The notes under the pieces were generated by a model. It worked only from the letters and a program-made list of their open reading frames with translations. It did no database searches and was not told the origin of the DNA. 64,000 nucleotides of DNA. Origin: Paraburkholderia atlantica. Lineage in GTDB: Bacteria; Pseudomonadota; Gammaproteobacteria; Burkholderiales; Burkholderiaceae. The position numbers and the translations under genes are program-made. Positions 9,660-17,718 of the stretch are shown here, one piece after another. The stretch is taken from the NCBI RefSeq assembly GCF_009362785.1, contig NZ_WHNQ01000031.1:1-64000 (forward strand), in the 5' to 3' direction. The first letter of the stretch is position 1. Each line of letters starts with the position of its first letter.

Positions 9660-10493
9660 TCACCCCTTTACCGCACCCACGGCGATGCCGGACACGATGC
9701 GCCGCTGGAACACGACGTAAAGCACGACGATCGGCGCCGCGGCCAGCACAAGACCCGCGCACAACAGCGGAACATTCGTCGTATATTCGCCGCGCAATGC
9801 GGCGATACCGACCATTAGCGTGCGCTTGTCCTGAAGCACGAGCAGCGAAATCAGTACATCGTTCCAGCAATACAGCGTGTTCAGAATGCCGAGCGTGACG
9901 AGCGCAGGCTTGCCCATCGGCAGCATCACGTACCACCACGCCTGCAGAATGCCCGCGCCATCGATCCGCGCGGCCTCGAGCAGGTCACGCGGCAAACTCG
10001 AATAAAACGCGGTCATCAGATACACGCTAAATGGAAGAAAGAAGGCCGTATAGGAAATGATCAGGCCCACGCGGGTATTCAACAGGCCCAACGCAATAAT
10101 CGTCTGATAGAACGGCACGAGCACCACCTGCACCGGAATCATCAGCGACGCGAGGATGACCACGAAAATCAGCTTGCGATGCGGGAACCGCAGAAATGCG
10201 AACGTAAAGCCCGCGAGCGATGAAACGAACAGCAAGCACGCGACCGCGCCCACCGTCACGAGTATCGAGTTGATGTAGTACTCTCCAAGATTGGCCTGCA
10301 CGCAAGCTTGAATGAAGTTCTCGAACGTCGGATGACCCGCGATGCCGAAACGGTCAAAGATATAGTCACGCGTCGACTTGAACGCGTTGTTGAGCGCAAA
10401 CGCCAGCGGATAGACGCACGACACGGCGAGCACGGCCATCGGAACGGACAGCGTCCAGAGCACTCGCCGGTCCTGCTTTACGGTAATCGCCAT
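9660..10493 (-). CDS. carbohydrate ABC transporter permease (MalG/UgpE-like)
   Basis: A 277-residue inner-membrane protein with about six membrane segments and the EAA loop characteristic of binding-protein-dependent permeases: LPRDLLEAARIDGAGILQAWW followed by MLPMGKPAL. Family length is about 270-290. It is the last gene of a minus-strand operon (enzyme, binding protein, permease, permease), 10 bases after its partner permease. The second permease of CUT1-type sugar importers normally pairs with a MalF-like subunit, exactly as here. No ATP-binding subunit follows; the next sequence is pseudogene debris. Import must therefore rely on an ATPase encoded elsewhere, or the gene was lost. Confidence 0.93.
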   Translation of the reverse strand: MAITVKQDRRVLWTLSVPMAVLAVSCVYPLAFALNNAFKSTRDYIFDRFGIAGHPTFENFIQACVQANLGEYYINSILVTVGAVACLLFVSSLAGFTFAFLRFPHRKLIFVVILASLMIPVQVVLVPFYQTIIALGLLNTRVGLIISYTAFFLPFSVYLMTAFYSSLPRDLLEAARIDGAGILQAWWYVMLPMGKPALVTLGILNTLYCWNDVLISLLVLQDKRTLMVGIAALRGEYTTNVPLLCAGLVLAAAPIVVLYVVFQRRIVSGIAVGAVKG

Positions 10494-10503
10494 GCCATGA
10501 GCC

Positions 10504-11445
10504 TCAGAGGTTCGCGTTACGGGTCATGATCCGGATCTGCAGCCATGCAATGCCGCCCATCAGCGCAAATAGCACGACGGAGATCGCTGCCGCATACGAT
10601 GGGCGATTCATCTTGCCCTGCTCGATCCAGATCAGGAATTCCGGCAAGGTCGTCGATGTGCCGGGCCCCCCATCGGTCAACACGTAGATGAGTCCGAACA
10701 TCGACGTCAGCACGCCGACCGTCGTGACGACGGCCACGAATTCGATGATCGGCCGCAGCATCGGGATGATGATGTAGATCCACGTCTGCCAGAAATTGGC
10801 GCCGTCAAGCCGCGCGGCTTCGATCATCTCATCGGGCACCGTCGACAGGCCCGCCATGAAGATCAGCACGCCCATGCCGAAGGTCGACCACATCTGCACG
10901 CCGATCAGGCTCATGAGCGCAGTCGAACCGTTGCCAAGCCAGTCGACCGCATCGATGCCAAACGTATCGAGCATCGCATTGAGGTTGCCGTCGTATCGCA
11001 GGACCACATTGAAGATCGAGCCGATGATCACGCTCGACAACACGGCCGGGAAGAAATAGACCGCACGAAACACCTTGCCGCCCGGCACCCCCTGATGAAT
11101 CAGAATCGCCAGCACCATCGGCAGCATGACCCAGACTGGCAGCGTGGCCAGCAGGATCAGTGTGTTGACCACCGAATCGCGGAACGACGGATCGTGCGCG
11201 AGCACGACGTAGTTCGAGACACCGACAAAGCCGACCGCACCCGACGGCGTCACGCCGAGGAACGACAGCACTGCGCCCCATCCGAGCGGAAAGATGCGGA
11301 AGACGATGACGAGCAGCAACGCGGGAAGCAACAGCACGAACGCCATGCGCTGCTCCGAACGGTCACCGCCCGGCCTGACCACGGCAGGCGACGCCTTCGA
11401 TGCGGGCGCCGCGCCGCTCGTCATAGATGCAGAAGATTTCGACAT
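10504..11445 (-). CDS. carbohydrate ABC transporter permease (MalF/UgpA-like)
   Basis: A 313-residue membrane protein with an N-terminal cytoplasmic tail, a first helix near FVLLLPALLLVIVFRIFPLG, and the EAA motif DEMIEAARLDGANFWQTWIY. That marks the first permease of a CUT1 sugar importer. The frame stays open upstream to 11580, but the ATG at 11445 (MSKSSASM) gives a normal tail. It pairs with the permease at 9660-10493 and with the binding protein at 11606-12865. The 160-base gap to the binding-protein gene may hold an internal attenuation signal, but no clear hairpin was seen. Confidence 0.92.
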   Translation of the reverse strand: MSKSSASMTSGAAPASKASPAVVRPGGDRSEQRMAFVLLLPALLLVIVFRIFPLGWGAVLSFLGVTPSGAVGFVGVSNYVVLAHDPSFRDSVVNTLILLATLPVWVMLPMVLAILIHQGVPGGKVFRAVYFFPAVLSSVIIGSIFNVVLRYDGNLNAMLDTFGIDAVDWLGNGSTALMSLIGVQMWSTFGMGVLIFMAGLSTVPDEMIEAARLDGANFWQTWIYIIIPMLRPIIEFVAVVTTVGVLTSMFGLIYVLTDGGPGTSTTLPEFLIWIEQGKMNRPSYAAAISVVLFALMGGIAWLQIRIMTRNANL

Positions 11446-11605
11446 GTCTGGGTCGTAGTTCAACGTGCCTTCGAGTGCCACACAATCGCCAAGGGCTGGC
11501 CTGATTCGCTTCACTATCGGGTGGCGTTGCCCCCTGAGTCGCACAACGTGGAGTGCTGCGATGGCTTCACCTTGCAACAATCCGGCGCGCCCAACAAGCT
11601 ACACA

Positions 11606-12865
11606 TCACCGCTTTGCCGACGCCTGGACTTCATCCATACGCGCAGCGGCCTTGTCGACCGTCGTATCGCCATTAAGCAACAGCTGGCTCTGACGGTGCC
11701 ACTCTTCCATCTCGGCCGCCGATGCGCCGAGCAGCGTCGTCGTCACGGCGGAGTCCTTGAGCCATCCGAGAATGATCTTGACGGTCGGGCCCTTGAACGA
11801 AGCGAGGTCGACACTGCTGTTCGCCGGCAGCGCGCCCGCATCGTTGGCGAAGACCTGGAGGGCAGCCGGGCTCGCCAGCTCTTGCACGAGTTGCTTGGCC
11901 AGCGCGACATTCTTCGACGCTTTGTTCACGCCGTAGCCGATACCGCCGGACACGGGCATACGGGGATTGTCGGGCGGATTGCCGGCCGCAACGGGCGGCG
12001 ACGGCATCTTGTAGACACCGAGTTTTTCGGGCGTGAGGAAATTCTCGAACTGCTTCCAGTGCGCGACATCGGAAATTAGGCCGATCGCGTTGCCCGCATC
12101 GCCGCGCATGAATTGCTCGTATTCATCCATGAACTTCGTCGTCGAGTTCGCGCCCTTCGAATACCAGCCATCCTTTTGCGTATCGACCCACGCCTGGAGA
12201 ATCCCCTTTACCTGCGGGCTCGACCACTTGAGCTTGCCCGCCGCGAATTGCGCCTGTTCGTCGGGTGTCATCGACGTCGCGGCCAACGAGGAGAAAAAGA
12301 ATTCTGCACCGTAGCCTTCCTTGTTGCCGAGCGCAAAACACGGGATCTTGCCGCCCTTGGCCTTGAAGGCCGCGCAAACGCGCTTGAGATCGTCCCAGTT
12401 CTTCGGCGGCTTGCTCGGATCGAGTCCGACCTGCGTGTAGAGGGCCTTGTTGTAATACACGACAAACCCCTGAAGCGTCAGCGGCAATGCATAGGTCTTG
12501 CCGCTCGCGTCCTGAAACTCCTTCACCCCGAGCATGCCTTTGTCGAGCCCGCTGAGGTCGACGAGGTCCGACATCCGTGCACGTGCCTGTGCGCCGCCGT
12601 TCATCAGGAACACGTCGGGCCCGGCGTTGGCCGACAGCGAGGTGCCCAGGATCGTGTAGTACTGCTCGATCGGCTGGCCGACGAACTTTACCGTGACGCC
12701 CGGATGCGAGGCTTCAAAGTCTTTCTTGACCTTCAGGAAATACGTCGACGTAACGGGATCGCTCGACTTCCAGTCCCAGACCGTCAGGGTCTGTGCCGCG
12801 GCGGCGGCGGATAATGCGAGTCCGACAAGACACACCGCGATGCGTGAGATGAATGGGCTTCGCAC
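11606..12865 (-). CDS. extracellular sugar-binding protein of an ABC transporter
   Basis: A family-1 solute-binding protein of about 419 residues with a clear signal peptide (RIAVCLVGLALSAAAAAQT) and a mature start at LTVWDWKSSD. Typical motifs include YYTILGTSLSANAGPDVFLM, ALPLTLQGFVVYYNKALY and the LGNKEGYGAEFFF region. The frame can begin at a TTG (12877), but the GTG at 12865 lies 6 bases after GGAG (12873-12876) and is the better start. The protein works in the periplasm, delivering substrate to the two permeases downstream. A clear paralogue lies at 16408-17718. Presumed ligand: a sugar, sugar acid or related polyol, judged by the linked enolase-superfamily enzyme. Confidence 0.92.
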   Translation of the reverse strand: MRSPFISRIAVCLVGLALSAAAAAQTLTVWDWKSSDPVTSTYFLKVKKDFEASHPGVTVKFVGQPIEQYYTILGTSLSANAGPDVFLMNGGAQARARMSDLVDLSGLDKGMLGVKEFQDASGKTYALPLTLQGFVVYYNKALYTQVGLDPSKPPKNWDDLKRVCAAFKAKGGKIPCFALGNKEGYGAEFFFSSLAATSMTPDEQAQFAAGKLKWSSPQVKGILQAWVDTQKDGWYSKGANSTTKFMDEYEQFMRGDAGNAIGLISDVAHWKQFENFLTPEKLGVYKMPSPPVAAGNPPDNPRMPVSGGIGYGVNKASKNVALAKQLVQELASPAALQVFANDAGALPANSSVDLASFKGPTVKIILGWLKDSAVTTTLLGASAAEMEEWHRQSQLLLNGDTTVDKAAARMDEVQASAKR

Positions 12866-12900
12866 AGCTGTCTCCAATGGTTTTTATATGAAATCCATGC

Positions 12901-14049
12901 CTAGCCGGCCGTCGATACGGCCGCCGGTTTCGAGAGCGGCGGCGCGCCAAGCTCGCTCCGGTCAAGCACATCGGGTCGCCGTAGTTCGCGGCGCGCATAT
13001 TCGCCGAGTTCGAGCCCGTGTCCGGGACGATCGGGTGCCATCGCAATGCCGTCGACAATGACGATCGGCTCTTCAACCAGCGCGTCGAAGTTCTGGAACG
13101 AGTATTCAAGCCATTCGACGCCGGGCAGCGCGCATGCGCAGTGCAAGCCGACTTCGAGGAAGGTATTGCCCATGCTGACCGGCACACCGAGGTCGGCCGC
13201 GAGCCAGCCCACCCGCATGACATCCGTCACCTGCCCGTGCACGTTGAGGATGTCGACAGCGTTGGCCGCCATCAATGCACGCTTGCCACTCGCATCGAGA
13301 TACTCGCCCGTATTCAGCGCGGTCCACGTGGCGTTGTGCCGGATGTGCCGCAGGCCTTCGAAATCGTTGCGCAACGTCGGATCCTCGACCCAGAGCAAGG
13401 CGTGCCCGGCGTCGCGGATGCGTTCGAGTTTCACCACGGCTTCCTTGGGTGACCATGCTTCGTTCGCATCGATCATGACGAGCGCGTCGGCCCGCACGGC
13501 CTTCTTGAGCAAGTCGAGGCGATGAAGGTCGCGCTCGAAGTCCGGGTGCCCGACCTTGATCTTGAACGCGGTATAGCCGAGTGCGTCGGCACGTCCAAAA
13601 AGTTCGACGAAGTCGGTGTCGCTCAGATGAAAGTCGAGCCCGCTTGCGTACGCCTTGATCCGGTCGCGCCGCGCACCGAGCATCTGCCAGAGCGGCATGC
13701 CCGCCTGCTTCGCGGCCAGGTCCCATAGCGCGACCTGGATTGCTTCATGAAAAGGCAATGTCCACGCGCGGTGGTTGCCGCCGCGCGGGCGCGCTACACG
13801 GTGCACGAGTGCGAGCGGCCGCTCTCCTTCGAGCGTGGGCCAGACTTCAAAGCGGAAAATGCGCTCGATTTCCGCTTCGGGCGGCAACGGCACGAACAAT
13901 GACTGCGCAAAGCCCAGGCCCGTGAGCCCCTTCTCACCTATCAGCTCGAGCGCCACGACGTGAGCATCGTCGGCCCGGACCTGGCTATCGCCGATCACCC
14001 GATCTCGGGCAAACTGGAAACGCGTAATACGGAAGTCAACGATACGCAT
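12901..14049 (-). CDS. enolase-superfamily enzyme (mandelate racemase/muconate lactonizing type)
   Basis: About 382 residues, starting at MRIVDFRITRF (14049) rather than the in-frame codon four residues upstream. Visible superfamily signals are the KxK base motif (TAFKIKVGHPDFERD), a metal-binding Asp-Asn (MIDANEAW), Glu in WVEDPTL and TALNTGEYLD. The usual His of the His-Asp dyad after the seventh strand seems replaced (VSMGNTFLEVGLH), so the exact reaction is uncertain: dehydratase, racemase or cycloisomerase. First gene of the minus-strand operon with the ABC importer, divergent from a GntR regulator. This supports a role in catabolism of an imported sugar acid or carboxylate. Cytoplasmic, Mg-dependent by family. 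Confidence 0.9.
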   Translation of the reverse strand: MRIVDFRITRFQFARDRVIGDSQVRADDAHVVALELIGEKGLTGLGFAQSLFVPLPPEAEIERIFRFEVWPTLEGERPLALVHRVARPRGGNHRAWTLPFHEAIQVALWDLAAKQAGMPLWQMLGARRDRIKAYASGLDFHLSDTDFVELFGRADALGYTAFKIKVGHPDFERDLHRLDLLKKAVRADALVMIDANEAWSPKEAVVKLERIRDAGHALLWVEDPTLRNDFEGLRHIRHNATWTALNTGEYLDASGKRALMAANAVDILNVHGQVTDVMRVGWLAADLGVPVSMGNTFLEVGLHCACALPGVEWLEYSFQNFDALVEEPIVIVDGIAMAPDRPGHGLELGEYARRELRRPDVLDRSELGAPPLSKPAAVSTAG

Positions 14050-14060
14050 GATCGAGTGCA

Positions 14061-14117
14061 CTGATAGATCAGATGTCGCAATTGATATATCATGTTAGTC
14101 GTTATGATCGGAGATCA
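14061..14117. promoter_or_regulatory. three candidate GntR operators between divergent genes
   Basis: Three inverted repeats sit between the enolase-superfamily gene and the GntR gene. They are CTGATAGATCAG (14061-14072), TGATATATCA (14083-14092) and TGATCGGAGATCA (14105-14117). The first two share TGAT-N2-ATCA and are exactly 21 bases apart, so they lie on the same DNA face. The third overlaps the ribosome site of the GntR start. The layout suggests autoregulation plus control of the divergent operon; binding is inferred. Confidence 0.6.
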
Positions 14118-14120
14118 CAA

Positions 14121-14855
14121 GTGGGTAGAACGAGAAAAGATGCCCTCGCCGAGCCGGCATCCGCTAAAACGGCCGTGGAAAGTTCGCCGGCCACCGAGAC
14201 TGCAAGCGGCGGCGGGCGGCTCAGCGACATTGCGTACGAGCGGATTCTCGAGGGGCTGTTCGAACGCAAACTGCCTGCCGGTGCATTCGTTTCGCAGAAC
14301 GAACTCGTCCAGCTTCTGGGTATACCCGTAGCGCCGCTGCGTGACGCATTGCGCGTGCTCGAAGCGGAAGGGGTACTGACAATTCACCCGCGCTCGGGCA
14401 TTCAGTTCATCAAGCCGGGGCTCGAACTTACTCGGGCGACGTATCAGTTCCGCAGCATCATCGAGCGCGCGGCGATCCGCGTGTTCGCCGAGACCGCGGA
14501 TGAAGAGTCGATTGGTTCACTCGAAAAGCGCCATCTCGCGCTGGTGACCGCGATCGAGAAGCAAGGTCTCAATGCGCAGTACCTCACCGAAGTCGAAGCG
14601 CTCGAAACCTCACTGCATCATGCAGTCATCACATCGCTCGGCAATCCGCTCGTCGAGAACAGTTACCGGCGCATGCACAATTACCTGAAGCTGTTGCGCC
14701 TCGAACGCAAGCTCACTGCGCCGCTCGTACTGCGCACGCTCAAGGAACACCTCGCGATTCTCGAGGCTTGCAGGGTGCGTGATCCGGATGCCGCCGAAGC
14801 CGCCGTCACGGCGCACTTCGCCGCGGCGTTGCAGCGCAATCTCGGGATGTATTGA
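14121..14855 (+). CDS. GntR-family regulator (FadR/FCD subfamily)
   Basis: About 244 residues. An N-terminal winged helix (SDIAYERILEGLFERKLPAG, LVQLLGIPVAPLRDALRVLE, GVLTIHPRSGIQFI) is followed by an all-helical FCD-like effector domain. Candidate ligand or metal-contacting His and Glu residues lie near SLHHAVIT and ALEACRVRD. The frame is open from 14073, but GTG 14121 lies 7 bases after GGAG and gives a plausible short tail. It diverges from the enolase/ABC operon with three palindromes between them, so it probably represses that operon until a pathway metabolite binds. Confidence 0.9.
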   Translation: MGRTRKDALAEPASAKTAVESSPATETASGGGRLSDIAYERILEGLFERKLPAGAFVSQNELVQLLGIPVAPLRDALRVLEAEGVLTIHPRSGIQFIKPGLELTRATYQFRSIIERAAIRVFAETADEESIGSLEKRHLALVTAIEKQGLNAQYLTEVEALETSLHHAVITSLGNPLVENSYRRMHNYLKLLRLERKLTAPLVLRTLKEHLAILEACRVRDPDAAEAAVTAHFAAALQRNLGMY

Positions 14856-14880
14856 ACGAGAAGCACACGCGCTTGACAGC

Positions 14881-14928
14881 GTCTCGTATCTGAGACGCAT
14901 CGCAGGGGTTACAGGCAAATATGCCTGT
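14881..14928 (+). terminator. possible hairpins after the GntR gene
   Basis: Two short stem-loops follow the stop codon: GTCTC/GAGAC (14881-14896) and ACAGGCA/TGCCTGT with a 4-base loop (14911-14928). Neither is followed by a T-run, so intrinsic termination is uncertain. Confidence 0.3.
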
Positions 14929-15102
14929 GCCGGTGAGTCGCCGCGATCCGGTATTTGCCATTGCGCGCAGGCGCGCTGGCTCAAGACCCCGTCAAATCCT
15001 CGATGATCGCCCGCGCCATCGCAGCCGTTCACCCGACAAGCGACGCCGTCCGCTTCCTAGCGGTAAGCGCACGGCCATTATGCGAGACAGTGAGCGGGAC
15101 AG

Positions 15103-16055
15103 TTATCCGGCCAAGTCGACGGACGCGGGGCTCAGGCTCGACAGGTTACCGCGCACCCAGTCTTCGATCCCGCAGAGACGGACACCCTTCTGCACATTGA
15201 ACGTCTGCGTCGGGTCCCACGCTACGTCGCGTCCTTGAGCGAACACCGCACGATATTTGCGCAACGTGTCACCAGGCGCTTCGGCAAGCCGTCGCTCCAG
15301 TTCGCGCACGGTCCATTCATTGCGGTTGACTTGAACACCTAGCACGCGGTCGAGCGTATCGGCCACTTCGCGATACGTAACGGTGTCCCCGGCGATGTAC
15401 TCCACGCGATTCGAAATCCGCGGCTCCTCGAAGACTATCTCAGCCGTCATGAAGCCAATGTTCTCCGCCGTTGTCACCGTCACCGCGTTGTCATAGTTGC
15501 CCAGCGCGTTGACCGTATTTGTCGCGAGATCGACGACGCCGAACGACGGATCGAAAAAAAACTAGTGAACATGCCGGTGGAGACGATCACCCATTCGGTG
15601 CCTGTCTGCGCGCGAAGAAGGTCGCGTACGTCGAGCTGTTCGTCGAAAAGGACCTGTGCGCTACCTCTGCCGATAATGTCGTAGTCCACACCGAACCGCC
15701 ACGGGAAATACCGCTTGACCTTGGCGTCCAGTGCGGCTTGTGTAATTTTCAGTTGTACACCTGGACCGACGACGAAGCCTGTGCATGAGATGACGGTATC
15801 GAACCGGCGGAACGTGGCGGCAAGTTCGGCGCACGATTGCCGCGCGAGGTCACCCTCGACGAATTCGATGCCGAGTTCGCGCAACTCGGCCAGTTCGTTC
15901 CGTTTTGTCGCATCGTCGGACGCTGTTGCCGAGGGGCGAAGTAGTACCGCGATGGATACGCCGGCCGCACGCATCGCACGTCGCGCCAGGTTGCGCAGCA
16001 CGGCCAGGCCGAGTTCTCATGCGCCCAAAACCAGTATTGCATTGTCGTTCGACAT
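15103..16055 (-). pseudogene. NmrA/isoflavone-reductase-like NAD(P)-binding protein, doubly disrupted
   Basis: Starting at ATG 16055 the minus strand reads MSNDNAILVLGA, a TGA stop at 16017-16019, then ELGLAVLRNLARRA. The stop occupies the position of a glycine of the dinucleotide-binding LGAxGxLG loop (GGA to TGA would explain it). The frame continues through FDTVISCTGFVVGPG and DLLRAQTGTEWVIVSTGMFTSF. It then shifts by one base in an A8 run (15554-15561) before the C-terminal part (NAVTVTTAENIGFMTAEIV onward, to 15103). Family members of about 310 residues use NAD(P)H on aromatic or quinone substrates. Two independent lesions argue for a true pseudogene rather than a sequencing error. Confidence 0.85.
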
Positions 16056-16407
16056 GTACGCTCTCCGTTCTCAAGATAAATGACACATGGGGCTCTCTCC
16101 GGGTGGACGACGCCGAAGGCAGAACGAGTTCCAACCGGTTCGCAGTGTAGGCGTGCAAACTCGCGCCAACGTCTGTCGCGAAACTACGCCGTGTGGTAAT
16201 GAGGGGGCTGGCGGCGGCGTGCCCTGTGTTACAGACGTAGCAGCGATCCATTTACCCACTCGCAACGTCACCGCGACTGGGCGGCGAAGACGACCTTATA
16301 TTTTCAGCTATATTCTCTTGCGCTAACAAACGGCGGTGGCCACCGCACGACGGAGCGATCGCAGGTGTTTCGCCAGCAACTGATTTAACCTCCATCGGAG
16401 AATTTCA
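16056..16407. other. intergenic region with likely promoter of the orphan binding protein
   Basis: About 350 bases between a pseudogene and the binding-protein gene. The last part is AT-richer and ends in GGAGA five bases before ATG 16408. No other gene was recognised. Confidence 0.4.
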
Positions 16408-17718
16408 ATGCGTTTTGAGCAGTACCGCGTTATATGGCAACAGCTTCGCGAGTGCGTAGCGATGTGGGTCGCTCTCGTCACATTGGCGGCATCTAGCGGA
16501 ATCGCCTCGGCAGAAACCACCACGATTACGGTCTGGGATTTTAAATCGGCGGACCCCTCGATCGCTGCATACTTCCAGCAGACGGTCAAAGATTTTGAAG
16601 CGGTACATCCGGGCGTCATCGTCAAGCATGTCGCGCAACCCCACGACCAGTATTATTCGCTGCTGGGTGCCGCGATCGGTGCGAATCAAGGACCGGATAT
16701 CGTGATGCTTCACGGAGGCACCCCGACCCGCGAGCGGGCCGGCGCGCTCGTGGCGCTGAATCCAGATCTCGGCAGGCTTCGAAACCGGCTTGTCGGATGG
16801 GAAGCGTTCTCGGCTGAGAATAATACGATCTACGCAGTTCCGCTCACGCTGCAAGGCCAGGTCGTTTACTACAACAAGGATCTTTATCGTAAGGCCGGAC
16901 TCGATCCAGACAAGCCTCCGGTCAATTGGGCGGAACTCGAAGCCGACTGCACCCGGATCATCGCGAGATTGCATGTCGCATGCTTCGCGATGGGCAACAA
17001 GGATGGCTATGGCTCGATGTTCTTCTTCAATTCCATTGCGGCGAATTCATGGAGCGACGCACAGCGAGCCGCCTGGGCGGACCGAAAGCTCGCGTGGAGC
17101 GACCCTGCTGTGAGCAGCATCCTGCGTGTCTGGGTCGAGAAATCAAAAGCAGGCTGGTACACCAAAGGGGTGAACTCGACAGCGACATTCCCAGACCAAT
17201 ACGATCGATTCATGCGCGGAGAAGCCGCAAATATCATCGGTCTCGTCTCGGACACCGCACACTGGAAGCAATTCGAAGCGGTCCTCGGGCCCGATAAGGT
17301 CGGAAGCTATTTGCCCGTCGCGCTCCCGGGCTCAGCCGGTGCCAATGCCCCGGCTGCGAAACTCTCGCTGCCCATTGCCGGAGGCATCGGGTGGGCGATC
17401 ACGCGTTGGTCTCCGCATAAAGACCTTGCACTCGCTTACGTGAAATCGATGGTCTCGAGCACACACCTCAGGACGCTGTTCGAAACAGGCGGAGCGATGG
17501 TGTCCGATGGCCAATTCTCGCGTGATGGCATCGACAGCCCGAATGGAAAGAAAATTCTTGAATGGATTTCCTGCTGTCGCGCTCCGATGCCGCAGAACTC
17601 TATCGGGTTGTCCGAAGTTGAAGTCTTGCGTCGAGATACGCAGCGTATGCTTGCCGGATCGATGTCGGTGGAGGCCGCGACGTCTGACCTCGATCAGACT
17701 CGCACATCATCCAGGTAG
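16408..17718 (+). CDS. orphan extracellular sugar-binding protein (ABC type)
   Basis: A 436-residue family-1 solute-binding protein paralogous to the one at 11606-12865: ITVWDFKSADP versus LTVWDWKSSDP, YYSLLGAAIGANQGPD, AVPLTLQGQVVYYNKDLY, MGNKDGYGSMFFF. A signal peptide ends near SSGIASA. The start is supported by GGAGA five bases upstream. No permease or ATPase gene is adjacent, so it either feeds the transporter encoded on the other strand or is a duplicated specificity subunit. Its 3' end overlaps the convergent regulator gene by 12 bases. Periplasmic. Confidence 0.9.
   Translation: MRFEQYRVIWQQLRECVAMWVALVTLAASSGIASAETTTITVWDFKSADPSIAAYFQQTVKDFEAVHPGVIVKHVAQPHDQYYSLLGAAIGANQGPDIVMLHGGTPTRERAGALVALNPDLGRLRNRLVGWEAFSAENNTIYAVPLTLQGQVVYYNKDLYRKAGLDPDKPPVNWAELEADCTRIIARLHVACFAMGNKDGYGSMFFFNSIAANSWSDAQRAAWADRKLAWSDPAVSSILRVWVEKSKAGWYTKGVNSTATFPDQYDRFMRGEAANIIGLVSDTAHWKQFEAVLGPDKVGSYLPVALPGSAGANAPAAKLSLPIAGGIGWAITRWSPHKDLALAYVKSMVSSTHLRTLFETGGAMVSDGQFSRDGIDSPNGKKILEWISCCRAPMPQNSIGLSEVEVLRRDTQRMLAGSMSVEAATSDLDQTRTSSR

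Noticed and set aside
11095..12814. Long plus-strand frames opposite the ABC permease and binding-protein genes
   Set aside because: Gln/His/Arg-rich shadows of well-supported minus-strand genes.
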